64,000 bases of DNA, from contig JBQKHY010000003.1 of assembly GCA_052118065.1 (NCBI GenBank), forward strand, positions 1 through 64,000, written 5' to 3'. A model generated the notes under the pieces. That model did no database searches and was not told the DNA's origin. It saw nothing but the letters and a program-made list of their open reading frames with translations. Below, one piece after another: positions 52,110-61,649 of this stretch. Both the position numbers and the translations under genes were made by a program. Within the stretch, counting starts at the first letter, position 1; the number at the start of each line of letters is the position of its first letter. This DNA comes from Ruminococcoides sp052118065 (GTDB taxonomy: Bacteria; Bacillota; Clostridia; Oscillospirales; Acutalibacteraceae).

Positions 52110-53345
52110 ATGCCTAATGTAGTTGTAATTGGTGGTGGTGCATCAGGCCTTATGGCTGCAGGTACTGCCTCATATTATGGTGCTAATGTTACACTACTTG
52201 AGAAGAATAGCCGTACAGGTAGAAAGATTTTAGTAACCGGTAAGGGTAGATGTAACATTACAAATAATTGTGATAAAGATACATTTATTGCAAATGTTCC
52301 TACTAATCCAAGATTTCTATATAGTGCAATTAATAATTTTGATTGCCAAGATACAATAGATTTCTTTAATGATTTAGGACTTGAAACTAAAACAGAAAGA
52401 GGAAACAGAGTTTTCCCTGTTTCAGATAAAGCAATGGATGTTGCTGATACACTTTATACTTTTGCAAAGCATAATGGTGTGAAAATCATTGAGTCAACTG
52501 CAAAGGTTATTTTAACTTCTGACGGTAAAGTCAGTGGTGTACTGGATACAAAAGGCAATAAGTATGATGCTGATTGTGTAATAATTGCTACCGGTGGTAT
52601 GAGCTATCCCGGTACAGGCTCAACAGGTGATGGTTACAAATTAGCCAAAACTGTAGGTCATACTATTACTGAAATTAAGCCATCATTAGTAGGTTTAATT
52701 TCAAGTGATGAATTTTGTAAAGAACTTCAAGGTCTTTCACTAAAGAATATTAATCTAACTGCCTATGAAAATGGCAAAGAAATTTTTAGTGAACAGGGTG
52801 AAATGCTTTTCACTCATCAAGGTGTATCAGGTCCACTTGTACTTTCAGCAAGTTCTCATATGAGAAATTTTGAAAAGAAAAGTTATAAAATTTCTATTGA
52901 CCTTAAACCTGCTTTGTCAGAAGAAAAGTTAGATTTAAGACTTCAAAAAGATTTTTCTGAACATAAAAATAATCAAATTAACAATTCATTAGGTAAATTA
53001 TTACCTAAAAAGATAATTCCTGTTGTTTTGAAAATGTGGGGTATAGACCCAACAAAGAAGTGTAATTCAATTACAAAAGAGGAACGACAGGAACTAAACA
53101 AAATATTAAAGAATTTTACTGTAAAAATTAAGTCCCTTGGTAGTATCAAAGAGGCAATTATAACTTCAGGTGGTGTTTCTACTAAGGAAATCAGCCCTAA
53201 AACTATGGAAAGCAAAATCCTTTCAGGTTTATTTTTCTGTGGTGAAGTTATTGATGTTGATGCTTATACAGGTGGATTTAACTTGCAAATTGCTTTTTCA
53301 ACAGGCAGACTTGCAGGATATTACAGTGCTATAAAGGAAGGTTAA
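52110..53345 (+). CDS. NAD(P)/FAD-dependent oxidoreductase (HI0933/BaiN-like)
   Basis: 411 aa. FAD motif VVIGGGASGLMAAGTA at residues 4-19, TGKGRCNITNNC and VIIATGGMSYPGTGSTGDGY, then FTHQGVSGPLVL and GFNLQIAFSTGRLAG at the end. Family members include BaiN, which reduces bile-acid intermediates, but most are uncharacterised. Start ATG 52110; its end is 4 bp before cmk. Confidence 0.9.
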   Translation: MPNVVVIGGGASGLMAAGTASYYGANVTLLEKNSRTGRKILVTGKGRCNITNNCDKDTFIANVPTNPRFLYSAINNFDCQDTIDFFNDLGLETKTERGNRVFPVSDKAMDVADTLYTFAKHNGVKIIESTAKVILTSDGKVSGVLDTKGNKYDADCVIIATGGMSYPGTGSTGDGYKLAKTVGHTITEIKPSLVGLISSDEFCKELQGLSLKNINLTAYENGKEIFSEQGEMLFTHQGVSGPLVLSASSHMRNFEKKSYKISIDLKPALSEEKLDLRLQKDFSEHKNNQINNSLGKLLPKKIIPVVLKMWGIDPTKKCNSITKEERQELNKILKNFTVKIKSLGSIKEAIITSGGVSTKEISPKTMESKILSGLFFCGEVIDVDAYTGGFNLQIAFSTGRLAGYYSAIKEG

Positions 53346-53349
53346 AATT

Positions 53350-54018
53350 ATGTCTATTGCTATTGCTATTGACGGACCTGCAGGTGCAGGTAAGTCATCA
53401 CTATCTAAGGAAGTTGCTAAGGAACTTTCATTTATTTATGTTGATACAGGTGCTTTGTACAGAACAATCGGTCTTGCAGCATCAAGAAAAGGTCTAAAGA
53501 AAGAAGATAAAGCAGAGATTATCTCAATGCTTAATGATATTGATGTTAAGCTAAGTTTTAATGACGAAGGAACACAGATTGTTCTACTTAACGGTGAAGA
53601 TGTTTCAAGTTATATCAGAACTCCGGAAGCAAGTATGTTTGCCTCAGCAGTCTCTGCTATTCCTGAAGTAAGAGCATTTCTTCTTGATTTACAGAGAAAT
53701 ATGGCTAAAAGTGATAATGTTATTATGGATGGCAGAGATATTGGTACAGTTGTTTTACCTGATGCCAAGATTAAAATTTTCTTAACTGCTTCTCCTGAAA
53801 AAAGAGCTATGAGAAGACATAAAGAAAATATTGAAAAAGGCATTGACTCAACTTATGAAGAAGTGCTAAAGGATGTTAATCAGAGAGATTATCAGGATAG
53901 TCATAGAGAAATTGCACCTCTAAAACCTGCAGAGGATAGCGTACTTGTTGATACAAGTGACTATGACTTTGAAGGTTCTAAGGAACTACTCCTAAAAGTT
54001 ATAAAGGAGAGAATGTAA
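53350..54018 (+). CDS. cmk: cytidylate kinase
   Basis: 222 aa. P-loop DGPAGAGKSSLSKEVAKEL at residues 8-26, YVDTGALYRTIGL, MDGRDIGTVVLPDA. Phosphorylates CMP and dCMP. Start after AAGGTT; its TAA overlaps the plsC ATG. The cmk-plsC-ispH-rpsA order is typical of Clostridia. Confidence 0.96.
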   Translation: MSIAIAIDGPAGAGKSSLSKEVAKELSFIYVDTGALYRTIGLAASRKGLKKEDKAEIISMLNDIDVKLSFNDEGTQIVLLNGEDVSSYIRTPEASMFASAVSAIPEVRAFLLDLQRNMAKSDNVIMDGRDIGTVVLPDAKIKIFLTASPEKRAMRRHKENIEKGIDSTYEEVLKDVNQRDYQDSHREIAPLKPAEDSVLVDTSDYDFEGSKELLLKVIKERM

Positions 54019-54701
54019 TGGGCGAACAGAAAAAAGAAACACAGAATGTAACAAACAATGAACCGGCAAAAATTAAGGAGCATAAAGCCTTTTATTTTGC
54101 TTGTAAAGCCATAGTAATTTGTATTTTTAAGTTACTATACAGATACACAGTTATCAGAGAATGTGAACTTCCAAAGACCGGTAGTTATATTATAGCCTCA
54201 AACCACCTTTCAAATACCGATCCTGTTTTTGTTGGTTTAACTCATAAACGAAGAGTATATTTTATGGCAAAAGTAGAATTGTTTAAAAATAAATTCTTTG
54301 GTGGACTGATTAAGATACTTGGTGCATTTCCCGTTACCAGAGGTGCAAATGACGGTAAAGCTATTGCAACCGGTGAAGATTTAATCAATGACGGTAAGGT
54401 TATGACTATCTTCATTGAAGGTGGCAGAACAAAAACCGGTGAACTTATGAGACCAAGAAGTGGTTGTGCAGTAATTGCCCGTCAGACCAAAGCACCGGTT
54501 GTTCCAATGTGTATCACAGTTGTGGGTAACAAAAAAAATATTTTTGCAAAGCGTGTTATCCATATTGGTAAACCACTTTCATATGAAGAACTTGGATTCT
54601 CAAATGATGAAGAACCTTCACCAAGAGAATACAGAGAGGCTTCAAGAATTATTATGGAGCAAATCTCAAAATTTAGAGAAATGGATAGAAAAGATAAGTA
54701 A
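54018..54701 (+). CDS. plsC: 1-acyl-sn-glycerol-3-phosphate acyltransferase
   Basis: 227 aa membrane-associated enzyme of phospholipid synthesis. Acyltransferase motifs: NHLSNTDPVFVG (NHxxxxD) at about 60-70, FPVTRGANDGKA, FIEGGRTKTGE and VVPMCIT. A hydrophobic segment near the N-terminus (FYFACKAIVICIFKLLY) anchors it. Overlaps both neighbours by a base or so. Confidence 0.94.
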   Translation: MGEQKKETQNVTNNEPAKIKEHKAFYFACKAIVICIFKLLYRYTVIRECELPKTGSYIIASNHLSNTDPVFVGLTHKRRVYFMAKVELFKNKFFGGLIKILGAFPVTRGANDGKAIATGEDLINDGKVMTIFIEGGRTKTGELMRPRSGCAVIARQTKAPVVPMCITVVGNKKNIFAKRVIHIGKPLSYEELGFSNDEEPSPREYREASRIIMEQISKFREMDRKDK

Positions 54702-56677
54702 TGAGTAAGATTATTGTTGCTGAGTCAGCAGGCTTTTGTTTTGGTGTAAATAGAGCAATTAATATTCTCTATAAATTGATTGATGAAAAGAAACCGGCTT
54801 GTACTTTAGGTCCAATTATCCACAATATGCAAATGGTTAATGAACTTAGAGAAAAAGGTGTTAGAACAATTGATAAGATTAGTGAAGCAAAAGAGAATGA
54901 AACTATTGTAATTCGTTCCCATGGTGTACCACAGTCTATTGTTGATGAAATTAATGAAAGACACCTTGACTATATTGATGCTACTTGTCCATTTGTTTCT
55001 AAAATACATAAAATTGTAAGTGAAACAGATGATGACAGTATAGTCATTATTGCCGGTGACAAGAACCATCCTGAGGTTCAGGGTATAATGGGACACTGTA
55101 AGTCAAAGTGCTACACCTTCAAAAATCAAGAGGAATTACAGGAATTATTTAGTATAATTCCTCAAAAGAATTATAAAACTATAAAAATTGTGGCTCAAAC
55201 TACTTTTGACCTAAAAGAATGGGAAAAAAGTTTAAAAAGTTTGAAAAATGTCTATACAAATACAAAAATTTTTGATACAATATGTAATGCAACGTCTATA
55301 CGTCAGAGAGAAGCAGCCAATATCTCAAAGTCAGTTGACTTAATGTTTGTTATTGGCGATAAGCACAGTTCCAACTCTTTCAAGCTGTATAGTATCTGTT
55401 CATCCAACTGTGAAAATACTTTTTTCATTGAAACAGCAGATGAACTCCCACTTGAAATGGTGAAGAAAGCAGATAGTATTGGCGTAACTGCAGGTGCATC
55501 TACACCGGCAAGGATTATTAAGGAGGTACTGGATAAGATGAGTGAAGTAAATACATCCAGCGTAAATGAAAATGAACTAAGCTTTGAGGAGATGCTAGAA
55601 GAATCTCTAAAGAGTATGAATACAAATGAGAGGGTTATGGGTACTGTTATGAGCATCGCTCCTAATGGCGATGTATCAGTTGATGTTGGTAGAAAACAGG
55701 CTGGTTTTATTCCAAAAGACGAAATTTCATATGACCCAACTGTAACTGCTCAGGATGTTCTAAAGGTTGGCGACGAAGTTGAACTTCTAATTATGAAGAC
55801 TAACGATCAGGAAGGCACAATTATGCTTTCTAAGAAGAGAGTTGACGCTCAGAAGAATTGGGAAGAACTTGAAGCACTTAACGGTAGCGACGAAATCTTC
55901 ACAGGTAAGGTTATCGAAGCTGTTAACGGTGGTATCATAGTTATGCTAAAGGACAACAGAATTTTTATCCCAGCTTCACAGGCTACACTTTCAAGAGATG
56001 AAGACCCATCAGCACTAGTTGGTAAGGAAGTACAGTACAGACTTCTAGAAGTTTCTAGAAAGGGCAGAAGAAAGAGAGCTATCGGTTCTATTAAGTCTGT
56101 TCTAAAGGAAAAGAGAGCTGAAGAAAAGGCTAAGTTACTTGAAACACTAGCAGTTGGCAACCACTACAAGGGTGTTGTTAAGTCTCTAACAAGCTACGGT
56201 GCATTCGTTGACATCGGTGGCGTTTATGGTATGATTCATATTAGCGAACTAAGCTGGTCAAGAATTAAGCATCCATCAGAAGTTGTTAATGTTGGTGACG
56301 AAGTTGAAGTTTACATTAAGGACATTAACGAAGAAACAAAGAAGATTTCTCTAGGCTATAAGAAGGAAGAAGACAACCCATGGTTCATTCTTAAGAATGA
56401 ATACCCGGTTGGTTCTGTAGTTAAGTGCAAGATTGTTGGTCTAACAACATTCGGTGCATTTGCTAACATTATTCCTGGTATTGACGGTCTAATTCACATT
56501 AGCCAGATTGCTAACAAGAGAATCGACAAGCCTCAGGATGTTCTTTCTGTAGGTCAGGAAGTTGAAGCAAAGATTATTGCTATTGACTTTGATAAGAAGA
56601 GAGTTTCTCTTTCAATGCGTGCACTTCTACCTGAAGAAGCTGACAAAGCTGAAGACACAGCAGAAGTTGCTGAATAA
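54701..56677 (+). CDS. ispH: bifunctional IspH (HMB-PP reductase) and ribosomal protein S1
   Basis: 658 aa fusion. Residues 1-280 are IspH, final step of the MEP isoprenoid path: [4Fe-4S] cysteines in AGFCFGVNRA, DATCPFV and DTICNATSIRQREA. After an acidic linker (SFEEMLEESLKSM) come four S1 RNA-binding repeats (about 305-375, 390-455, 478-548 and 563-635, e.g. GIDGLIHISQIA). The S1 part helps mRNA binding on the ribosome. This fusion is known across Clostridia. Codon choice shifts to more C-ending codons in the S1 half, as expected for high expression. Confidence 0.96.
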   Translation: MSKIIVAESAGFCFGVNRAINILYKLIDEKKPACTLGPIIHNMQMVNELREKGVRTIDKISEAKENETIVIRSHGVPQSIVDEINERHLDYIDATCPFVSKIHKIVSETDDDSIVIIAGDKNHPEVQGIMGHCKSKCYTFKNQEELQELFSIIPQKNYKTIKIVAQTTFDLKEWEKSLKSLKNVYTNTKIFDTICNATSIRQREAANISKSVDLMFVIGDKHSSNSFKLYSICSSNCENTFFIETADELPLEMVKKADSIGVTAGASTPARIIKEVLDKMSEVNTSSVNENELSFEEMLEESLKSMNTNERVMGTVMSIAPNGDVSVDVGRKQAGFIPKDEISYDPTVTAQDVLKVGDEVELLIMKTNDQEGTIMLSKKRVDAQKNWEELEALNGSDEIFTGKVIEAVNGGIIVMLKDNRIFIPASQATLSRDEDPSALVGKEVQYRLLEVSRKGRRKRAIGSIKSVLKEKRAEEKAKLLETLAVGNHYKGVVKSLTSYGAFVDIGGVYGMIHISELSWSRIKHPSEVVNVGDEVEVYIKDINEETKKISLGYKKEEDNPWFILKNEYPVGSVVKCKIVGLTTFGAFANIIPGIDGLIHISQIANKRIDKPQDVLSVGQEVEAKIIAIDFDKKRVSLSMRALLPEEADKAEDTAEVAE

Positions 56678-56698
56678 TTGATTTTTGAGAGGCATCTT

Positions 56699-56726
56699 TA
56701 TTGATGCCTCTTTTTTGTGAAATAAG
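56699..56726 (+). terminator. intrinsic terminator
   Basis: GAGGCATC / GATGCCTC stem then T6. A second hairpin AAGGCACC/GGTGCCTT (56734-56754) follows without a T-run. Confidence 0.9.
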
Positions 56727-56773
56727 GCACCGTTATGGTGCCTTAATTTGCATTTTATATTTTTATTTTGTGA

Positions 56774-56779
56774 TATATT
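56774..56779 (+). promoter_or_regulatory. extended -10 promoter candidate of the YwlG-like gene
   Basis: TATATT preceded by TGTGA; no convincing -35. Confidence 0.4.
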
Positions 56780-56797
56780 TTACTTGAGGTGAGTATT

Positions 56798-57349
56798 ATG
56801 AAAACAGATGTAAAGTCACAAACAAAAGAAGTATTTGATGAAGTAATTGAAAAGGCAAAGCTAAAGTCAGGGGATATTCTTGTAATCGGTTGTTCAACAT
56901 CAGAGATTCATGGTAACCCTATGGGTACTGATAGCAACCTTAACCTAGCTAAAGAAGTTTACAGCGTATTTTATCCAAAGCTAAAGTCAATGGGTGTTTA
57001 TATGGCAGTACAGTGTTGTGAACACCTTAACAGAGCTTTAGTAGTAGAAAAGGAACTTGCTGATAAATTATCTTTACCACAAGTAAATGTAATTCCTCAG
57101 CCAAAGGCAGGTGGTTCATCAGCAACAACTGCTTATGAACTTTTTGATAACCCTGTAATGGTTGAACATATTAAGGCTGATGCAGGTATTGATATTGGTG
57201 GTGTATTAATCGGTATGCACCTAAAAGAAACTGCAGTACCTCTAAAACTAAAGAATAAATTTATCGGTGAAGCAAGAATTATTGCTGCTCGTACTCGACC
57301 AAAGTTTATTGGTGGTGCAAGAGCCGTATATGATGAAAATTTACTTTAG
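56798..57349 (+). CDS. YwlG/TIGR01440 family protein
   Basis: 183 aa. Conserved blocks: VIGCSTSEIHG, MAVQCCEHLNRALVVE, NVIPQPKAGGSSATTAYE and DIGGVLIGMHLK. Structure-like thiamine-fold protein of unknown function widely found in Firmicutes. Start ATG 56798 behind GAGGTG. It is followed 9 bp later by the HD-domain gene. Confidence 0.88.
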   Translation: MKTDVKSQTKEVFDEVIEKAKLKSGDILVIGCSTSEIHGNPMGTDSNLNLAKEVYSVFYPKLKSMGVYMAVQCCEHLNRALVVEKELADKLSLPQVNVIPQPKAGGSSATTAYELFDNPVMVEHIKADAGIDIGGVLIGMHLKETAVPLKLKNKFIGEARIIAARTRPKFIGGARAVYDENLL

Positions 57350-57358
57350 GAGATGAAT

Positions 57359-57955
57359 ATGAACACATTTGACATCCAAACTAATAAAGAAGAATTTATC
57401 AGAATATATAGAGAAAATATCCACAGAGAAGGTAGTGAAGAACTGCTAAAGTGGATTGAAAAGACAGATTTCTTCACAGCTCCTGCAAGTACTCGTTATC
57501 ACAATGCTTGTGAAGGTGGTCTTTGCGCACATTCACTTTCTGTATATCATACCTTAATGGATAAGCATTTTGATGAAGAAACCGATGACTTAGAAAGTTT
57601 CACTATTTCATCATTACTTCACGATTTGTGTAAAGCTGAATTTTATACAGTAAGTATGCGTAATGCTAAAAATGAAGAAACAGGTAAATGGGAGAAAGTC
57701 CCTTACTTTACCATTGATGATAAATTTCCATACGGTCATGGTGAAAAGTCAGTATTTTTAATTGAAAGAAAAATGCGTCTAAAACTTGATGAAGCTATGG
57801 CAATTCGTTGGCATATGGGTGGTTTTGATGAAGGTGGTGGCTTTTCTATTAGCCAAGCATATGATAAGTACCCATTAGCAGTAAAACTTCATCTTGCAGA
57901 CTTAGAGTCAACATATTTAAGAGAAAAGGGCACTTCTGAAGTGAATAAAAGATAA
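57359..57955 (+). CDS. HD-domain phosphohydrolase-like protein
   Basis: 198 aa. An HD metal site: HNACEGGLCAHSL near 46-58, then LLHDLCKAEFY (HD pair) and YGHGEKSVFLIE, with a later RWHMGGF. Likely a nucleotide or phosphoester hydrolase, unknown substrate. Start ATG 57359 after TTAGGAG; the ATG at 57353 touches it. ligA follows in 2 bp. Confidence 0.85.
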   Translation: MNTFDIQTNKEEFIRIYRENIHREGSEELLKWIEKTDFFTAPASTRYHNACEGGLCAHSLSVYHTLMDKHFDEETDDLESFTISSLLHDLCKAEFYTVSMRNAKNEETGKWEKVPYFTIDDKFPYGHGEKSVFLIERKMRLKLDEAMAIRWHMGGFDEGGGFSISQAYDKYPLAVKLHLADLESTYLREKGTSEVNKR

Positions 57956-57957
57956 TT

Positions 57958-59943
57958 ATGGATATTAATAATGCGAAAAGTAGAGTAGAAGAATTAACCA
58001 ATCTTCTAAACTACCACAACAATTTATATTATAATCAGGATAACCCTGAAATAAGTGACTATGAATATGATAAACTTTTAAGAGAACTTGAGGACCTTGA
58101 AAAGCAGTTTCCAACACTTTTAAAGAAAGACTCACCAACTCAAAGGGTTGGTGGTAATGCAGGTGAAAAGTTTAGTGAAGTTACTCATACAGTACAAATG
58201 ATGAGCCTTCATGATTCATTTAGTCACGGTGAATTACTTGACTTTGACCGTAAGGTTAGAGAAGTAGTACAAAACCCACTTTATGTAGTTGAACCTAAGT
58301 TTGATGGACTTTCTGTTTCATGTGAATATGAGAATGGTGTGTTTGTCAGAGGTTCAACAAGAGGTGATGGTTTTGTTGGCGAAGATATTACAGATAACTT
58401 AATCACAATTAAGTCTTTACCTAAAAGACTAAAGAATGCACCGGAATATCTTGAAGTTCGTGGTGAAGTTTATATGTCTGATGACAACTTCCTAAAACTT
58501 CTGAAAATTCAAGAGGATAACGAAGAAAAACCTTTCAAGAACCCTCGTAATGCTGCTGCCGGTTCTTTGCGACAGAAAAATTCCAAAATTACTGCTCAAA
58601 GAAACCTAGATATTTTTATCTTTAATATTCAGCAAATCAGAGGCGTAACTTTAACAAGTCATAAGCAAAGCCTTGATTATTTAACAGAACTAGGCTTTCC
58701 AACTGCTCCATTCTATAATAGATATGACAATATGGAGGATGCTATTGAAGAAATTGAAAGAATCAATAATATTCGTGGTACATTTGGTTTCCCTATTGAC
58801 GGTGCAGTAGTTAAAGTTGATGATTTTTCTCAGAGAGAATTATTAGGTGCAACTGCTAAATTTCCTAAATGGGCAGAAGCATATAAATACCCACCTGAAG
58901 AAAAAGAAACTAAACTTCTTGATATTGAAATTAATGTTGGCAGAACAGGTGCATTAACACCGGTAGGCATTTTTGAACCGGTATTTATTTCCGGTACTAC
59001 TGTTAGCCGTGCAGTTCTTCACAATGAAGATTTTATCAAAGAAAAGGATATTCGTATTGGTGATACTGTAATTATCCGTAAAGCCGGTGAAATTATTCCG
59101 GAAGTTGTTTCTCTAAAATGTCATGGGGAAAATACAGTCCCTTATGTATTTCCAACAGTATGTCCATCTTGTGGTAGCAAAGTTACAAGAGATGGTGAAG
59201 AAGCTGCTATTCGTTGTACTAATACCGAGTGTCCGGCACAGTTGCTAAGACACCTAATCCACTTTGTAAGCAGAGATGCAATGGATATTGATGGTCTAGG
59301 TCCGGCAGTACTTGAACAGCTTGTAAATTCTTCTTTAGTTAAGTCACCTGTAGATTTGTATAAGCTTACTCCTATGGATGTATTAGGACTTGAAAGAAAA
59401 GCCGAAAAGTCTGCATTAAACTTAATTGACTCTATTGAAAAGTCAAAGGAACAAGAACTATACAGGCTTATTTTCGCTTTAGGTATTCGTCATATAGGTC
59501 AGAAGGCTGCAAAATTACTTTGTGATAACCTTTTAACTATTGAAAATATAATGAACAGTAAAGTTGAAGATTACACTAACATTGATGGTTTTGGTACTGT
59601 TATGGCTGAAAGTATTGTAGAATATTTTAGCCATGAAGAAAGTATCAACCTAATCAAAGAACTAAAGGAATGTGGTGTAAAGATGCCACCTGTAGAGAAA
59701 AAGTCAGAAGAAGGCAAATTTAACGGACTTACATTTGTTCTAACAGGTACACTTCCGACTTTAAAAAGAAGTGAAGCATCTAAGATGATTGAGAATGCCG
59801 GTGGTAAAACTTCATCATCTGTAAGTAAAAAAACCAGCTATGTAGTAGCAGGTGAAGAAGCAGGTAGTAAGCTAACTAAAGCACAAAACTTAGGTGTTAC
59901 TATTATTACAGAAGAACAACTTTTAAATATGCTGGAAAGCTAA
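57958..59943 (+). CDS. ligA: NAD-dependent DNA ligase
   Basis: 661 aa. Nick sealing in replication and repair. Domain Ia N-terminal (YYNQDNPEISDYEYDKLL), adenylation lysine in EPKFDGLS, OB-fold, zinc finger with four cysteines (CPSCGSKV...CTNTECPAQ), helix-hairpin-helix repeats and C-terminal BRCT (from about 588, FVLTGTLPTLKRSEA). All parts present. Confidence 0.96.
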   Translation: MDINNAKSRVEELTNLLNYHNNLYYNQDNPEISDYEYDKLLRELEDLEKQFPTLLKKDSPTQRVGGNAGEKFSEVTHTVQMMSLHDSFSHGELLDFDRKVREVVQNPLYVVEPKFDGLSVSCEYENGVFVRGSTRGDGFVGEDITDNLITIKSLPKRLKNAPEYLEVRGEVYMSDDNFLKLLKIQEDNEEKPFKNPRNAAAGSLRQKNSKITAQRNLDIFIFNIQQIRGVTLTSHKQSLDYLTELGFPTAPFYNRYDNMEDAIEEIERINNIRGTFGFPIDGAVVKVDDFSQRELLGATAKFPKWAEAYKYPPEEKETKLLDIEINVGRTGALTPVGIFEPVFISGTTVSRAVLHNEDFIKEKDIRIGDTVIIRKAGEIIPEVVSLKCHGENTVPYVFPTVCPSCGSKVTRDGEEAAIRCTNTECPAQLLRHLIHFVSRDAMDIDGLGPAVLEQLVNSSLVKSPVDLYKLTPMDVLGLERKAEKSALNLIDSIEKSKEQELYRLIFALGIRHIGQKAAKLLCDNLLTIENIMNSKVEDYTNIDGFGTVMAESIVEYFSHEESINLIKELKECGVKMPPVEKKSEEGKFNGLTFVLTGTLPTLKRSEASKMIENAGGKTSSSVSKKTSYVVAGEEAGSKLTKAQNLGVTIITEEQLLNMLES

Positions 59944-59958
59944 TTTAATAATTTTTTT

Positions 59959-59999
59959 ATGACTACTAATTGTTTATCTTTTAGTAGTCATATTTTTTT
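59959..59999 (+). terminator. intrinsic terminator after ligA
   Basis: ATGACTACTAA / TTAGTAGTCAT stem with ATTTTTTT tail. Its right arm also supplies the -35 of the spoIIIA promoter. Confidence 0.88.
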
Positions 60000-60016
60000 G
60001 CCCATAAACATATGCT
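59988..60016 (+). promoter_or_regulatory. sigma-E-like promoter of the spoIIIA operon
   Basis: TCATATT at 59988-59994 matches the sigma-E -35 (KMATATT) exactly; 14 bp later CATATGCT at 60009-60016 matches six of eight in CATACAnT. Position and the known mother-cell control of spoIIIA agree. The -35 shares bases with the ligA terminator. Confidence 0.8.
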
Positions 60017-60037
60017 TTACAGAAAGGAATGAAATTT

Positions 60038-60979
60038 ATGGACAAAACTTATGATGTGTTAAAGGATATTTTTAAGATTTTACCGGAAAGAATTGTACTT
60101 TCAATCAGTAAACTACCTAGTGAAATCAAAGAGAATATTCAGGAAATTCGTTTACGAACCAACAGACCTGTTGCATTAACCTGTGAAAGTGTAACTTATT
60201 ATTTAACGGACAAGTCCTTTACTGCTGATTTGTTCAACAATCTAAACTACATTAAAGTATCTAAGATTGACATTACAGAAACCTTTACAAAAGCTTGTAC
60301 TTATTCTGTGTATAATCGTCAGCAAGAAATTTCAAATGGTTTTATAACAATTAATGGTGGTCATAGAATGGGTATCTCAGGTACAGGTGTCTATTCTAAA
60401 GGGGACTTAGTTAATGTAAAGGATATTACTTCCTTAAATGTTAGAATTGCAAGAGAGTATATAGGTTGCAGTAGAAAATTACTTGAACAACTGAATAATA
60501 ATTTTGGCAGTATCTTAATTTGTGGCAAACCTTGTTCAGGTAAAACAACTTTAATTAGAGATTTAGCAAGAGAACTTTCTCTAAATTATGGTAAGAAAGT
60601 TTGTGTTATTGATAGTCGTAATGAAATTTCTTCAACCTATAGAGGTGAGTTAACTAAAGATTTAGGTAACTGTGATGTGTATTCTATGTACAAAAAGACT
60701 GATGCAATTGAACATTCTGTGAGAAATATGGCACCTGACTATGTGGTTTGTGATGAAATAGTTACCGAAGAAGAAGTAAAAGCTATTTCTTATGGACTTA
60801 ATTCCGGTGTTAATTTCATAGCTACCATTCATTCATCATCACCGTTTGAACTAAAGAACAAAGTGATTTTTAAGGCACTGCAAGAACTTAACGGCTTTTC
60901 TTCAGTTGTAATGCTGAAAAATATAGGTACTCCTTGTACAGTTGACTCAATAATCAGTATGAAAGAAATTGGTAAATAA
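60038..60979 (+). CDS. spoIIIAA: stage III sporulation protein AA
   Basis: 313 aa cytosolic AAA+/secretion-type ATPase of the mother cell, thought to power the SpoIIIA-SpoIIQ channel into the forespore. Walker A CGKPCSGKTTLIRDLA near residue 165, Walker B YVVCDEI, and the family N-terminus with EIRLRTNRPVAL. Start ATG 60038 fits AAAGGA better than ATG 60029. Confidence 0.95.
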   Translation: MDKTYDVLKDIFKILPERIVLSISKLPSEIKENIQEIRLRTNRPVALTCESVTYYLTDKSFTADLFNNLNYIKVSKIDITETFTKACTYSVYNRQQEISNGFITINGGHRMGISGTGVYSKGDLVNVKDITSLNVRIAREYIGCSRKLLEQLNNNFGSILICGKPCSGKTTLIRDLARELSLNYGKKVCVIDSRNEISSTYRGELTKDLGNCDVYSMYKKTDAIEHSVRNMAPDYVVCDEIVTEEEVKAISYGLNSGVNFIATIHSSSPFELKNKVIFKALQELNGFSSVVMLKNIGTPCTVDSIISMKEIGK

Positions 60980-60980
60980 A

Positions 60981-61445
60981 TTGATTTTAAAATGTATAGG
61001 TTTGTTTTTTGCATTCACTTTCTTTACTTCAATAGGCTTTTATATGTCCTATAAATTACAAAGAAGAAGAAAATACCTTTCCACAATACTTCTGTTCCTA
61101 AATAGATTACAAGCAACAATAACATTTAGAAAAGATGATATAGAAGAAATTGTTTTCAACTTAGCCGATGATGAACTTGCACCACTGAAAAATGCAGACA
61201 ATAACCACTATGAAAAAATAATAGAAAATCTAAATTTTAATAGTAAAGATAGAGAACTTTTATCATCATTTTTCAAAGATTTAGGAACAACCGATATTAA
61301 TGGTGAATTATCCCATATAAAAATGTATCAAGAACTTTTTTCAGAACAATATAAACTCTCAAAAGAAGATATAAAAAATAAAGGAAAACTCTACAGAATG
61401 TTAGGACTGTTTTCGGGACTGGCATTTGTAGTGTTATTTATTTAA
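60981..61445 (+). CDS. spoIIIAB: stage III sporulation protein AB
   Basis: 154 aa. N-terminal membrane helix (ILKCIGLFFAFTFFTSIGF), a GspF-like cytosolic helical domain with RRRKYLSTILLFLNRLQ, and a C-terminal membrane segment. Forms the platform of the channel. There is no ATG: TTG 60981, one base after the AA stop, gives the usual family N-terminus; an earlier TTG at 60969 would overlap AA. Confidence 0.9.
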   Translation: MILKCIGLFFAFTFFTSIGFYMSYKLQRRRKYLSTILLFLNRLQATITFRKDDIEEIVFNLADDELAPLKNADNNHYEKIIENLNFNSKDRELLSSFFKDLGTTDINGELSHIKMYQELFSEQYKLSKEDIKNKGKLYRMLGLFSGLAFVVLFI

Positions 61446-61454
61446 GGTGATTTT

Positions 61455-61649
61455 ATGGAAGTAGATATGATATTCAAAATTGCAGCAATAGGAATTATTG
61501 TTGCAGTGCTAAATCAATTGCTAATTCGTAGTGGTAGAGAAGAACAAGCCTTATTAACTACTATAATGGGACTAATAGTAGCACTAATGATGATAATTTC
61601 ACAAATCAATACATTATTTGACACAATAAAATCGGTGTTTGGTTTATGA
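61455..61649 (+). CDS. spoIIIAC: stage III sporulation protein AC
   Basis: 64 aa, two membrane helices around a short polar turn with SGREEQAL. Integral part of the SpoIIIA complex. ATG 61455 after AAGGTGA; AD begins inside its stop. Confidence 0.93.
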   Translation: MEVDMIFKIAAIGIIVAVLNQLLIRSGREEQALLTTIMGLIVALMMIISQINTLFDTIKSVFGL

